Assembly (NCBI GenBank): GCA_001839685.1
Contig: MLAK01001049.1
Span: 65,757-129,756, forward strand
Reading direction: 5' to 3'
Length of the DNA stretch: 64,000 nucleotides
Source: Tritrichomonas foetus
Lineage: Eukaryota; Parabasalia; Tritrichomonadida; Tritrichomonadidae
Shown here: one piece after another, positions 9,779-19,622 of the stretch
How positions within the stretch are numbered: the stretch's first letter is position 1
Layout of the letters: each line of letters starts with the position of its first letter
The notes under the pieces: model-generated
Databases searched by the model: none
What the model saw: the letters and a program-made list of their open reading frames with translations, nothing else
Told to the model about the DNA's origin: nothing
Translations under genes and position numbers: made by a program

Positions 9779-9979
9779 ATGGAAGAGGAACAAGTCAAAC
9801 TTGCTGTAGTCAAACAAATCATCGGCCGCACAGGATCACGTGGTGGCGTTACACAAGTTAAGGTCGAATTTATCGATGACCCAGGACGTTCCCTCATCAG
9901 AAACGTTAAGGGACCAGTTCGTGAGAACGATATTCTCTCTCTTCTTGAAACAGAACGTGAAGCACGTCGTCTTCGCTAA
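9779..9979 (+). CDS. RPS28: 40S ribosomal protein S28e
   Basis: A complete 66-residue S28e, the normal length for this small-subunit protein near the mRNA exit channel. Recognisable along its whole length: [25 protein letters not shown], then [34 protein letters not shown], the last part being the invariant C-terminal signature. The gene is GC-richer than its surroundings, as expected of a highly expressed gene. It has an M3/M5-type promoter rather than a TCAYTW initiator (see 9734-9757). TAA stop runs into TAAATA, which could include the UAAA polyadenylation signal used by trichomonads. Confidence 0.98.
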   Translation: MEEEQVKLAVVKQIIGRTGSRGGVTQVKVEFIDDPGRSLIRNVKGPVRENDILSLLETEREARRLR

Positions 9980-10675
9980 ATATTATTGAAGTAAAAGGGT
10001 TATCTGCTTTTTATAATTATCGTTAATCTGTATTGGATTATATATTATTAAAAGTGTCATATGTATTTTTTGTATAAGTTTTCAAAGTATATTTTAATTT
10101 ATTGTTGGGCATCACTTCGGGCCAGCAAATGATAATAATAATTTGGTTATCGATAATAAAGATCTTTATAAACAATGAAATTGATATATTCATGAAAGAG
10201 AATTTCCGGCATTTGAAACCTGTTAATGGCTTATTTATCGATGATGATTCACCAACAAAGTAATATATTAATGTTTTGAAAATAAAAGCAAAATGATAGA
10301 AAACTAACTCACTCAAAATAAAGCATCGTTATTGTTATGCTAATTTATACAAGAAATAAAATGAAGACGAGGCAATATCTCTGAGAAATAGAAAAAAATT
10401 TTTTTTTGGCTATGTAATGAGGATACTTTCAAAAATACTTGGATTATATGGTAAATGAGTATGATTTAGCACATTCCCTAAGTAACATGTTGGTAAAAAT
10501 ATAGGTGAAATGTTCGTATTGAATTGTCTTTCAGGAAAGTCGACAATTGTCCATTGAAATTCATTATAATTCAGTGAATTCCACTTGGATTGACATAAAA
10601 ATAGTCAAAAAGTTAAATCTGAACATAAAAAATTGAAAAGTTTATGAAATGTTTGAATAAATTTGAACAGAATCC
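9980..10675. other. Intergenic region with a possible short gene fragment
   Basis: A plus-strand frame at 10129-10263 (44 codons from ATG, open for 61 codons) ends with a protein-like stretch (ENFRHLKPVNGLFIDDDSPTK). It may be the relic of a gene; no family is recognised. The minus-strand frame 10038-10316 overlaps it and looks like its shadow. A TCAAAAAGTT word (AACTTTTTGA reversed) lies at 10605-10614. Confidence 0.35.
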
Positions 10676-10681
10676 TCATTC
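10676..10681 (+). promoter_or_regulatory. Initiator TCATTC of the DOCK gene
   Basis: TCATTC 14 bp before the ATG at 10690. It decides the start: a TTG codon at 10663 lies upstream of this initiator and would not be in the mRNA. Confidence 0.6.
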
Positions 10682-10689
10682 AAGCACCA

Positions 10690-13600
10690 ATGTCAACTCT
10701 AAATGAAGATCTTGACATCTGGGCCAATGAGAAAGCTGATATATTCAAGCGGCATGGGATGACATCATCTAAACTCGCTATTTCAAAAGGGGGCGGTCTT
10801 TGGAAACCACCACCAAACAAAGAAATCATCGAAAAACATTTACCCGATACTTCACACCCTGGCTATAGTTTCTTTTTTACGCCACCTTATATCATCACTC
10901 GTAATTTTGCCTATCCAAAGCCCGAAAAATCTTCTGAAAACAGGCCCAATTTTTTACTCTTCAATTTTGACGACTCAAAACTGCCCGGCGATCGTCCAAA
11001 AGATATTCAAAGTCTTGTCAGTATATCACCGCCGCTTGTTTCGATGTTTCAGAATTTGGAAATTAACCCCATCATGGATCAGAGGGCAGACGTCGGAGTT
11101 TTGAAACCTGGTCCTCTCTCTTATTATTACTTTGAATATCAGATGCTTTCCTGCTCATCACCAATTATTGAACCTATTATAATCAATCTCTTTTTGTGGG
11201 ACATGGATAAGAAAGAAAAGCTTTCTGAAACATGGAGATTCATTCCTGATGCAGAAACAATTGATCAGAATGTAAAAAGTTTATTTTCTGATGATCTATT
11301 TAAATTACCAACAAAAATGAATATCCCTTACACAACGATACACAACAGAATCATCGCTGTTGTTTATTTGGATCGTCTTTTGATGAGAAATGCTGGAAGT
11401 TCACTTACGAAGTATTATGAGAAATCCAATTCATCAACAAAGTCAGCAGCTTTATCTGATATTAAAGCTTGTGATCAGCCAAAAACAATGATTACATTTG
11501 CTTGGTCATATGCATCTCTAAACTCAATAATTCCAACAGGTGATCCCGTCACGTACACGTTTACAAATTTCCAATCAGCCCAAAGTGTCAGTGATCACTC
11601 TTTATCGAATTATTTTTCACAAAAACAAAAGGATAAAGCTTTACCTTTTGAAGTTACTTTCAAATTAACAAATGAGAATTCATCAGCTGAAAAATTAAGA
11701 TATTTCTTTAAATTCCCAATTTCTCCGCATAATTCATTCGTGAATGAGCTCATTATTCAGCCTGTCCAAGCTCATTTTAAACTCCCTCGTGGAATTCGAG
11801 CCAGAAACGTTCTGGCAGAATTTGAAATTCGAGCAAATGGAAAACCGCTTCCTTTATTCAATGGAAATACAACATATACGACTCATTGTCAATACCATGT
11901 TGATAGTCCATGCTTTAATGACGATATTGTCATACAGTTACCTTGCGATCTTCCATTAAATACCGAATTTCATGCTCAATTTTTGCATTGTTCAGTAAAA
12001 CCGAAATCAAAGCGTGTTCGAAAGCCATGTGGTCATGCAGTTTTCCCATTATTCAAGCGAAATGGCGTATTTATACAAGATAAATCACATAAAGCTGGAA
12101 TTTCTTATACAGGAACTGATGAACTTGTTCCAGCTTCAGATAATAACTGTTTTGTATTCAAGACAATCTTACGCTCTTCGTATTATTCATCAAATGCAAC
12201 TGTTTCTAAAGTTTTTCTTCGAAAATTAAACGATCTTCAACCACCTCCACAAGATCAAGTTGTTCCCCATCTTTATCCAGTCTTAGATGAAATCATTAGA
12301 ATGATCAACGAAGATGATCCAAATTCATTTAAGGCACTAATTCAAATCCTTGCTGCTTTCCAACGTGACAGAAGTCATAACGACTCTCAATTCCTTGTTT
12401 TTTATCTTAAATTCTGTGCACTTCGACATGAAGGTGAAGGAGGAATTCATCAAAAGCTACTTCCAATGTGGCTGAAGTATTTGGATGAAGAACCATTTGT
12501 TCAAAAAAGACCTGATTTCTTCTGTTGTTGGTTTTTGTTTGAATTGCTTGTTAAATCTTTGCTTTCTTCACCTGAAAATGCTGATTTTCCATCAATCGCA
12601 ACACTTACATCTAAACTTTCTGGATATTTACCAAGTTTCCGAGAAAGCGGTCAAAATATTGGCCTTAATTTGAATCGCCATTTATGCATGTTCTATAAAG
12701 ACATGTTTGAGTTTGTTCCAAATCATGGGATTATAATTACAATGTCAAGAATGCATCTTGAAAATCTAGAGTGTGATACACAAAAGAATATTTTTGATCG
12801 TGAATGCTTCCGAGACTTCATTCTTAACTTTTTATCACCAAAAATCTTCCTTTTTATCATTGCACCACTTCATGATGGCTCAAGTATCTTTAATCGTCAT
12901 TATCTTCCTTTGATTGAAAGTGGAATATCTCATTATGATCACACAAATGATACTTTCAAACTCCTATTTAATCTTTTGTTACAATATGAACCGTCTGAAC
13001 ATAAAATTATTGCAAAATGTCTTTATCCACTTCTTGTATCGATTGGAAAATGGTCAGAATCGTTTGATAATTATCCATCGAAATCCCACATAGTTTATCC
13101 ATTAGTTGTTGCACATTTTATTCTCTATAATACGGAATTTGATAAATTTGATCAAGAAATTGCATTCGCATGTCAAGCTTTACTTCATTTTGCACAAAAA
13201 TTATCGAAATCAGAATTAGATAAAATCAATGAAGCTAGTAAGAAAATTGCTACTCCAGAAAATATTACACAAGCTGTAACTGCAGGATTAAGAGATCCTG
13301 AACAAAATCAAACTACATCACCTGGACAGCCTGCTGTAAAAACACGTAAATTTGCATCTTTGAAAGCAGTTTCACGTAGTGAAATGTTCAAAACAAAAAT
13401 TGCTGCAATTTCTGATATTGAAAAAACTTATGAAGCATTAACTTTTTGTACTCAAGCAATAATGATCAAACTTGCATTAGATAATAAAAATGTTTTTGCA
13501 TTTAATCACATTCTAGCAACACTATGTAATGTCGAAATTGCACCTGCTTTATTACAATGTTACCATGAGACCTTAGAAACATACATTGATCAATCTTCAA

Positions 13601-15207
13601 ATGTAGTTTTAGATGACTCTACATCAAACATTAAACATATAATTCGAAAGTTTGTTGCTCGTCTTGATGAAAAGAAACTTGGAATTATTACAAAATTACT
13701 TGAAAAAGACAAGGAAATTCATGGAATAGCAATAATTATTAGATCAATGGTTGTTCGTGCTTTCTGTAAAGAGCCTCCAACTGAAGAAATCGTTAAATTA
13801 TGTTCAAATTCCATTTTTGCGGAATTTGTTGATGAACTTTATAAATTAAATAAAGATTTATCATCAGAAGATTTAAAGAAGAATAATTCTGATGTTTATT
13901 CAGATTTATTATTCAGGAAAGCCGAGCTAGTTTCAATTTCACCTGACAGCCGTGTTGACATGCTTCTTGAACTTACGGGATATCATGTAGAAACTGCATA
14001 TTTCAGTGAAGCAATTATTTCCAAGATCACTGCAGCTGCCCTAGTTGCTGAATATCTTGGAAGGCTTGGTAAAATTCCACAGTACTTTAATGATAAATCG
14101 GCCGCAAAAATGTTTTGCATTGCTTGTCCTTCTGCTATTTCTGAAATGTGTAGTGATGAAATTGTTAATCATTTACCACACATTCGTGGATACTGCACAT
14201 CTAAATATTTCACTGAATATGGTCTCATTTATCTAATCATGACAGCTATGGATATCTGTAAACGTGCAACATTATATGAATTAAGTACTAAAATACACTC
14301 TTTATTGTCGCCGATTGCTGAGTATAGACATCTTTGGCAAGTTATGCAAAAACATTTCTTTACAGGCGCACATTCTTGGAATGTCATCAACATCTTTTCG
14401 ACATCAAGTGATAGATCACTTGGTCTCTATTACAAAGTTCAATTCCAAAATGGTGGTACTTACATTTACAGAGAAACCAATTATGCCAACATTTGGGATT
14501 TGATGGGCCGTCTCAAGAAGACCTCTTTATATTTATCAGGTGGTAAAGAAGTTGAAGTGCTAAATGAAGGTGATGATCTTCCTTCAGAAGGCCTTGATGA
14601 AAATAAATATTATATTCACATCAAAGCAGTTTCTCAGTATTTCACATCTGAAGAAAGAATGAAAAGAATCACAGTCTTCGAACAAAACCATAACATTGAT
14701 CGATTTTACTTTGACATTCCATTCTCTAAAACATCACAAAGTTCAATCGAGCACTGTTGGCTCAAGAGAAAGATCATTAAATTACCGCATCCTCTTCCCT
14801 ACATTGTTAAACGTGTCTTGATTCCACCAAATAATATCACTGAAGAAATTTTCTCACCAATTCAATTCAGTTGTCAGAATTTACAAAAGCAAATCGATTT
14901 AATAGAAGAAGCTTGTGCGAGAAAAATGTACAAAGCTTTACAGCCACTTATACAAGGTGCTTTGCTTGTGACTGTCAATGAAGGACCCCAGAAAATTGCT
15001 GAAGTTTTCTTGGGCAATCCTGACCAAGATAAAAAGTATCAATCAGCCCTGAGAGAAATCTTCAGACAATTTTTGAAAACAAATGAAAAAGCAGTGATTT
15101 TACATGCAGAATATGTCAAAACCAATCCTGTTTATGCAATGCTTCAGGATGAACTTGAAGCCGGTTTAAACAGGCTCAATTCAGCGCTTCAGCCTTATCT
15201 AAAATAA
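10690..15207 (+). CDS. DOCK-family guanine nucleotide exchange factor (DHR-1 + DHR-2)
   Basis: A 1505-residue dedicator-of-cytokinesis protein, an activator of Rac/Cdc42-type GTPases. The DHR-1 (C2-like, phospholipid-binding) domain is about residues 340-490, with LIIQPVQAHFKLPRGIRARNVL, then EFHAQFLHCSVKPK and GHAVFPLF. A helical armadillo-like middle follows. DHR-2, the catalytic domain, is about 1085-1480: ETAYFSEAIISKITAAALVAEYL (lobe A), IYRETNYANIWDLMGRL, FYFDIPFSK, IEHCWLKRKIIKL, and PLIQGALLVTVNEGPQKIAEVFL, which corresponds to the alpha-10 insert. In mammalian DOCK proteins that segment reads QG-x-V with a nucleotide-sensor valine; here it is QGAL, so the sensor may be leucine. No SH3 or PH domain was seen. 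The length is short for a DOCK but covers the core. It probably controls actin and amoeboid shape change. Confidence 0.92.
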   Translation: MSTLNEDLDIWANEKADIFKRHGMTSSKLAISKGGGLWKPPPNKEIIEKHLPDTSHPGYSFFFTPPYIITRNFAYPKPEKSSENRPNFLLFNFDDSKLPGDRPKDIQSLVSISPPLVSMFQNLEINPIMDQRADVGVLKPGPLSYYYFEYQMLSCSSPIIEPIIINLFLWDMDKKEKLSETWRFIPDAETIDQNVKSLFSDDLFKLPTKMNIPYTTIHNRIIAVVYLDRLLMRNAGSSLTKYYEKSNSSTKSAALSDIKACDQPKTMITFAWSYASLNSIIPTGDPVTYTFTNFQSAQSVSDHSLSNYFSQKQKDKALPFEVTFKLTNENSSAEKLRYFFKFPISPHNSFVNELIIQPVQAHFKLPRGIRARNVLAEFEIRANGKPLPLFNGNTTYTTHCQYHVDSPCFNDDIVIQLPCDLPLNTEFHAQFLHCSVKPKSKRVRKPCGHAVFPLFKRNGVFIQDKSHKAGISYTGTDELVPASDNNCFVFKTILRSSYYSSNATVSKVFLRKLNDLQPPPQDQVVPHLYPVLDEIIRMINEDDPNSFKALIQILAAFQRDRSHNDSQFLVFYLKFCALRHEGEGGIHQKLLPMWLKYLDEEPFVQKRPDFFCCWFLFELLVKSLLSSPENADFPSIATLTSKLSGYLPSFRESGQNIGLNLNRHLCMFYKDMFEFVPNHGIIITMSRMHLENLECDTQKNIFDRECFRDFILNFLSPKIFLFIIAPLHDGSSIFNRHYLPLIESGISHYDHTNDTFKLLFNLLLQYEPSEHKIIAKCLYPLLVSIGKWSESFDNYPSKSHIVYPLVVAHFILYNTEFDKFDQEIAFACQALLHFAQKLSKSELDKINEASKKIATPENITQAVTAGLRDPEQNQTTSPGQPAVKTRKFASLKAVSRSEMFKTKIAAISDIEKTYEALTFCTQAIMIKLALDNKNVFAFNHILATLCNVEIAPALLQCYHETLETYIDQSSNVVLDDSTSNIKHIIRKFVARLDEKKLGIITKLLEKDKEIHGIAIIIRSMVVRAFCKEPPTEEIVKLCSNSIFAEFVDELYKLNKDLSSEDLKKNNSDVYSDLLFRKAELVSISPDSRVDMLLELTGYHVETAYFSEAIISKITAAALVAEYLGRLGKIPQYFNDKSAAKMFCIACPSAISEMCSDEIVNHLPHIRGYCTSKYFTEYGLIYLIMTAMDICKRATLYELSTKIHSLLSPIAEYRHLWQVMQKHFFTGAHSWNVINIFSTSSDRSLGLYYKVQFQNGGTYIYRETNYANIWDLMGRLKKTSLYLSGGKEVEVLNEGDDLPSEGLDENKYYIHIKAVSQYFTSEERMKRITVFEQNHNIDRFYFDIPFSKTSQSSIEHCWLKRKIIKLPHPLPYIVKRVLIPPNNITEEIFSPIQFSCQNLQKQIDLIEEACARKMYKALQPLIQGALLVTVNEGPQKIAEVFLGNPDQDKKYQSALREIFRQFLKTNEKAVILHAEYVKTNPVYAMLQDELEAGLNRLNSALQPYLK

Positions 15208-15666
15208 AATGTTAAAATTTCGAAAAAAAAATAAAAATAAAAAAAATCTTTACTTTCAATCTTGAGCTGTTATTCATGATTTCCCTGTACTATTCATTTC
15301 AGAGATTATTTCAAGTATAAAAATGAGCATTGAAGAAACAAGGCAGTTATTTCTAAAGGAAGCTAGAAATGCATATCATTGAAAGGGAAAAAAATAAATG
15401 AACTTTTTGGTTAGGTAATTTGTATGGTTTAAAGAGATGAATTGAAATTTATTTGAGGATATAAGATTATTATTCTTTCATATTAAGTATGTTCTGTGAA
15501 ATTGTACATAATGGTGAAAATGAAAATGACCTTAGATTGAGGAGATAGTTATAACATCAAATTTTCCAAGCATTCGGCCAAATAATTGATGAGTCATATT
15601 CAAATTTGACAGAGATTGTTGAATAATTATTTGTTCGATCAAAAAAATTTCGATCATAAAATAATC
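15208..15666. other. Intergenic region, about 460 bp
   Basis: AT-rich spacer. An ATGACCTTAG word near 15526 resembles the AAGGTSAAA motif reported under findings; nothing else was recognised. Confidence 0.6.
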
Positions 15667-15672
15667 TCACAA
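15667..15672 (+). promoter_or_regulatory. Initiator TCACAA of the Dsc3-like gene
   Basis: TCACAA, 19 bp from the ATG at 15686; fits TCA-pyrimidine-(T/A). Confidence 0.45.
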
Positions 15673-15685
15673 AAAGTCGAATTAA

Positions 15686-16585
15686 ATGTCGCAACTTCAA
15701 ATTAATGCACTCTTCCAAGACGGAAAACTCCGACCATACACTTTACCAACAGATTCAAAAGTAGGCGATCTCATTAGTCTTATCGAATCAGACACTGAAG
15801 TCAAAATTCCAAAAGATCGAATCGTGAATGTCTTGTATCTTGGACGCTTTCTCGATCCATCTGCGCTTTTTAATACAATTGAACACAGCCTTCAATTCAC
15901 AGTCAACATATTTTTTAGAAGAGAGAAGAATTTCGCAAATAATACGGAAACGAATTCTTCAATCGAAAGTCAAAACCCTAGCGGCTCTCAAAACGATACT
16001 AATAATCAAAACACAAATCAAAACAGCTCCACGGATTTACACGGATTTGACCGCTTGGCTCGAATGGGATTACCGCCCAATCAGATCCAGGAAGTCAGGC
16101 AAAGATTTCACCTTGTCATGTCAACATTTAACCTTTCGGAAAGTGAGCGTATAGAAATTGAAGAAGAATGGTTTCCTGCTCTTTTTAATAATATCGAATC
16201 AACCAATGGCAACTTTTTGTCCTCATTCTTCGCCAGCCAACTTGCACTGCTGCAAAGCTCGCAAATAGGAAACTACCACAGCACCAGAAACCAAAGATCA
16301 TCGAACAGATCAAATCATCAAAATAATGGAAATCTCGAGGAAGATACAATTTTGGATAATTTGGACCTGGTGAGTAGCCAAGATAGAGAAACATCTGTGA
16401 ACAGGTCTCAGGACATAGAAAATTCACAATCATGGCTTCCTTTCTGTATTGGAACTCTTTTTGGCTTCATTTTTGGCATAAATTGGTACATTTTCATTCC
16501 AATGATGCATCCAAACAGGAGCGTGCTTATTGGCTATCTCTTTGGTTGTGGGCTGTACTACATGGTGAAGCAGATGGTGAGGTAA
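15686..16585 (+). CDS. Dsc3-like membrane ubiquitin-like protein
   Basis: A 299-residue protein with an N-terminal ubiquitin-like fold (about 1-80: LQINALFQDGKLRPYTLPTDSKVGDLISLI, then RIVNVLYLGRFLDPS). An Asn/Ser-rich linker follows. Next comes a conserved block at about 115-170 (HGFDRLARMGLPPNQIQEVRQRF...EEEWF) that looks like the DUF2407 C-terminal domain of Dsc3. Two or three C-terminal hydrophobic segments end the protein (FCIGTLFGFIFGINWYIFIPMM and SVLIGYLFGCGLYYMV). In fungi, Dsc3 is a subunit of the Golgi/endosome Dsc E3 ligase that resembles the ERAD ligase. A TMUB-type ER membrane protein is the alternative. The ligase partners are not in this window. The ATG is supported by TCACAA 19 bp upstream. 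Confidence 0.7.
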   Translation: MSQLQINALFQDGKLRPYTLPTDSKVGDLISLIESDTEVKIPKDRIVNVLYLGRFLDPSALFNTIEHSLQFTVNIFFRREKNFANNTETNSSIESQNPSGSQNDTNNQNTNQNSSTDLHGFDRLARMGLPPNQIQEVRQRFHLVMSTFNLSESERIEIEEEWFPALFNNIESTNGNFLSSFFASQLALLQSSQIGNYHSTRNQRSSNRSNHQNNGNLEEDTILDNLDLVSSQDRETSVNRSQDIENSQSWLPFCIGTLFGFIFGINWYIFIPMMHPNRSVLIGYLFGCGLYYMVKQMVR

Positions 16586-17650
16586 CCAATTTTGAATTGT
16601 TTTTCTCTTTGTTTTTATGTTAAATTTTTCTATTTTTCTTATTTTTTTGATGTGCTTTTGTTTTATGTTTATTTATTTCATATAAGATTCCATGGTTTTG
16701 GATTTTTGTTTGAAGTTTCACTGGCAAATTTAATTGAAAGATTATCTAGAAAATTGATTTCGAAATCAGATTTGAAAAATTATATTTGTCTTCATAAAAA
16801 AGCAGAATAAATAATCATTTCAGTCAGATTGAAAATATATTTTTGAAGTGGGAGGGAAAAAAAATGAAAAAATCAGAAACATGAAATTTCATTCAAATAG
16901 AAAGATGATTTTTAGTGATATTAGTCTTTTTATGATGTAGTGCCACATTTATATGAAGAGAAGGAACGATAAAGAAATCTAATTTATTATTCGTTGTCTC
17001 AACAAATATTTTCTGATGTAAAATTCCTAAGAAACTTCCAATTAAATTCACCTTGATATTTTAAACAGATACAATATATGATGAACATAAAATAAATCAC
17101 TTTGAAGAGGAATCGAAAATATTATTATTTTTGATCACGTTTCAAAGTGTGCTTGAATCTTTCATTATAGGAGAAACATTATTAAGATTGATCTTTTTGG
17201 TATATCACTATTTTGGTTCAGGAAACCCTTTCAAGTCCAATTAAAATCTAGGTTGAACTGATCATTTCACATCCACTCCACGATTTTTTCTATGCCAAAT
17301 CCATCTTTTTCAATGTGTGACCAAATTCACAAACATACACCTTTTGAATTATTTTCTATAGAGGGTTTAGTAAACTATAGAAATATCTTTTTTCCTAAAT
17401 GTGAAATTGAGTGACTTCATTCACTTTTTGATATATTAATCACTTTTTCTATACAATGAGGCATTATCGTTTTCTTTTTATTGAATAGCATCTCAATTTT
17501 TATGGTGAATTTGAGGTTAATTCTTTGAAAAAAACCTTTTTAAAAAAGTTTCCTAAATAACATATTTTTTCATAAAAAGTTCGATAAATTTTATTTTTCT
17601 TAGAAAAAAGTTAAATCGAAACTTATTGAAAATAACTCTCACAAAAACTC
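16586..17650. other. Intergenic region, 1.1 kb, nothing recognised
   Basis: AT-rich DNA with no supported gene. ACTTTTTGA occurs at 17423-17431, and TCACTTTT twice around 17421-17455. Confidence 0.6.
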
Positions 17651-17656
17651 TCACAA
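17651..17656 (+). promoter_or_regulatory. Initiator TCACAA (second copy at 17639) of the transporter gene
   Basis: Two TCACAAA copies, at 17639 and 17651, precede the ATG at 17678 by 39 and 27 bp. Either could be the transcription start. Confidence 0.45.
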
Positions 17657-17677
17657 ACCCAAATCGAATCCTGGAAA

Positions 17678-19231
17678 ATGCCTGATAGCTCGAGTTCTGA
17701 CATCGATCACGCGGATCAAATCAGCGCCAATGAAACTCCCTCCACGAAAAAAGGCTGGGTTCCCCTCAGTCAAAGGGATCATCTCTCGTTCATTCATATC
17801 ATGGGAATTACCGTTGGAACATTGGCAGCGACCCTTTTATTCAACATTCTTTACACTCTTTTCACACCACTTGTTGTTAAATTGAAGATCAGTCAAATTG
17901 GTCGAACAATGATTTTATTCTCCGGCGGTTTGATCGGCATTACAATCAATCCCATTGCAGGTGTCATAAGTGACTCAATTATGTTTCGGTGGGGCCGAAG
18001 ACGAATTTTCATGGTTGTTGGTGGAATTTGTGTTGTTCTGGGCTTAGTCGTTATGATGTACTGTGTTGAAATTGGAGAACGTTTAAGCAAAACTCACACA
18101 TTACAGGCACAGCAAGGTGTCATGATTGCTGCGTTGGAATTTGTGATGATTGCTGGTAACTTTGTTCAAACACCAGCAAGAACTTTATGTTCAGATGTTA
18201 CTCCTTTAAAGCAACAAGTTTTAGTTTCCTCATGTGTTGCGGTTTATTCTGGATTTGGTGGAATTTTCTCAAACCTCGTGGGTGGCCTTGAACTTTATAA
18301 ATACACATCATTATCACAAGAATCATTCGTTCTTGTTGTTGGTTTGGTTATTGTTGCCATTTCATTAACTATAACTATTGTTGTCACTCCAGAAGAACCA
18401 TTGAAAGTCAAGCCTAGATCTGTCAATCCATTTACACAAGTTTTTTATGCATTAAAAAATATGCCTAAGCCAATTATAAGAATTTCCATCTGTTACTTCT
18501 TCGCAATGATCGCTTGTTATCAAATTGGTGTTCAACAAACTGATTTTATGGGACGAACAATTGAAGAAGGTGACAACGCCATCGACGCTGGACAAGAAAT
18601 GATTGATAAATATCAAAAAGGTGTGTCTTGGGCAATGATGTGTAATGTTATGAATTATGGTGTACAATTTGTATATAGTTTTATACATCCTTACGTATGT
18701 CAATTGATTGGAATGAAATGGGTATTTATCGCTTTGTTAGCAATTGTTGGTGTGATGTATTTACTTTACTTATTTGTTCGAAATAAATTGGCATTCTTAT
18801 TTATCAATTTCCCAGTTGGCCTTGCAACAGTTGCATATTTAGCAATTCCACAAGCCATTGTTTCACTAACTGTACCAACTGAGCAACTTGGAGCTTATAT
18901 TGGTGCTTTGCAAATATTTGGTAACATTGGATCACAAATTTCCAACTTCTTGATCGGAATGGGAGGAAGTGAGCTTTGGCCAAATCAACCAGGAACACTC
19001 ATTGGTGTTTCTAGTGCTTTTGCTTTTGTTGCTGCACTCGTGGGATTCTTTATAATAATACCTAAACAATCTCAAAAAGATGTCAGTGTTGATGATCAAG
19101 GTGAAGAAAAAAGTGAAAAAGATTCATCTGAAAGTTCATCCAATTCATCAAGTTCTTCTTCTTCTGGTTCATCAACGAGTACCACATCAAGTAGTAAAGT
19201 GTCACATGATAAGAATCCTGTTGAACTTTAA
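17678..19231 (+). CDS. MFS transporter, SLC45 / sucrose-type (GPH family)
   Basis: A 517-residue polytopic membrane protein with about 12 hydrophobic segments. It carries a cytoplasmic N-terminus of about 35 residues and a serine-rich hydrophilic tail (about 470-517, SSNSSSSSSSGSSTSTTSSS). After helix 2 comes GLIGITINPIAGVISDS...RWGRRRIF, matching the conserved GP-x-x-G-x-x-SD...GRRRPF loop of the SLC45/plant sucrose transporter (glycoside-pentoside-hexuronide) family. The paired loop in the second half is less conserved. Members couple sugar uptake to protons, so uptake of a disaccharide or glycoside across the plasma or vacuolar membrane is likely; the substrate is not readable from the sequence. 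An extracellular loop (DAGQEMIDKYQKG) lies between helices 7 and 8. Confidence 0.85.
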   Translation: MPDSSSSDIDHADQISANETPSTKKGWVPLSQRDHLSFIHIMGITVGTLAATLLFNILYTLFTPLVVKLKISQIGRTMILFSGGLIGITINPIAGVISDSIMFRWGRRRIFMVVGGICVVLGLVVMMYCVEIGERLSKTHTLQAQQGVMIAALEFVMIAGNFVQTPARTLCSDVTPLKQQVLVSSCVAVYSGFGGIFSNLVGGLELYKYTSLSQESFVLVVGLVIVAISLTITIVVTPEEPLKVKPRSVNPFTQVFYALKNMPKPIIRISICYFFAMIACYQIGVQQTDFMGRTIEEGDNAIDAGQEMIDKYQKGVSWAMMCNVMNYGVQFVYSFIHPYVCQLIGMKWVFIALLAIVGVMYLLYLFVRNKLAFLFINFPVGLATVAYLAIPQAIVSLTVPTEQLGAYIGALQIFGNIGSQISNFLIGMGGSELWPNQPGTLIGVSSAFAFVAALVGFFIIIPKQSQKDVSVDDQGEEKSEKDSSESSSNSSSSSSSGSSTSTTSSSKVSHDKNPVEL

Positions 19232-19589
19232 AGTAGCAAATTATATAGATTGAAAAAATTATAGATTAGAAAGAGATCAATATATTATTATTGATCATTT
19301 TTGAAATTAGAAATAAAGTTACCTTTCATAATTTGCATTTAACTCTTTTAATATTTTTATTTGTTCTTATATATTATCACCTTTTCTCTGTTTTTTTCAT
19401 GATGCAAGGGGAATTTGAGTGAATATAATTAAATTAATTTACAATTTCTGAAAACTGAATGAAAAATTATTTGACAATCAAGCATCGATTAAGTGAAATA
19501 ACTTTCAACAAACAGTAGAAAAAAAGAAATGAAGATTGTTGTTGATGAATCAACAAAAAGTTCCGCCACTTTTTGAGAAAAGATTTTTC
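19232..19589. other. Intergenic region, about 360 bp
   Basis: AT-rich spacer; ACTTTTTGA at 19568-19576 lies 14 bp before the initiator of the next gene. Nothing else recognised. Confidence 0.6.
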
Positions 19590-19595
19590 TCATTC
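19590..19595 (+). promoter_or_regulatory. Initiator TCATTC of the coiled-coil gene
   Basis: TCATTC preceded at 19568 by ACTTTTTGA. Transcription starting here would make the ATG at 19623 (MSKKAEYD) the first codon and exclude the ATG at 19545. Confidence 0.5.
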
Positions 19596-19622
19596 ACATT
19601 TTTAAACGTACAACGAAATGAA

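Noticed and set aside
10663..10689. Upstream TTG extensions of the DOCK gene (also at 3684, 19536, 35978, 55750, 57239, 62995)
   Set aside because: Nuclear eukaryotic genes rarely start with TTG; in most of these cases an ATG with a nearby initiator lies just downstream.
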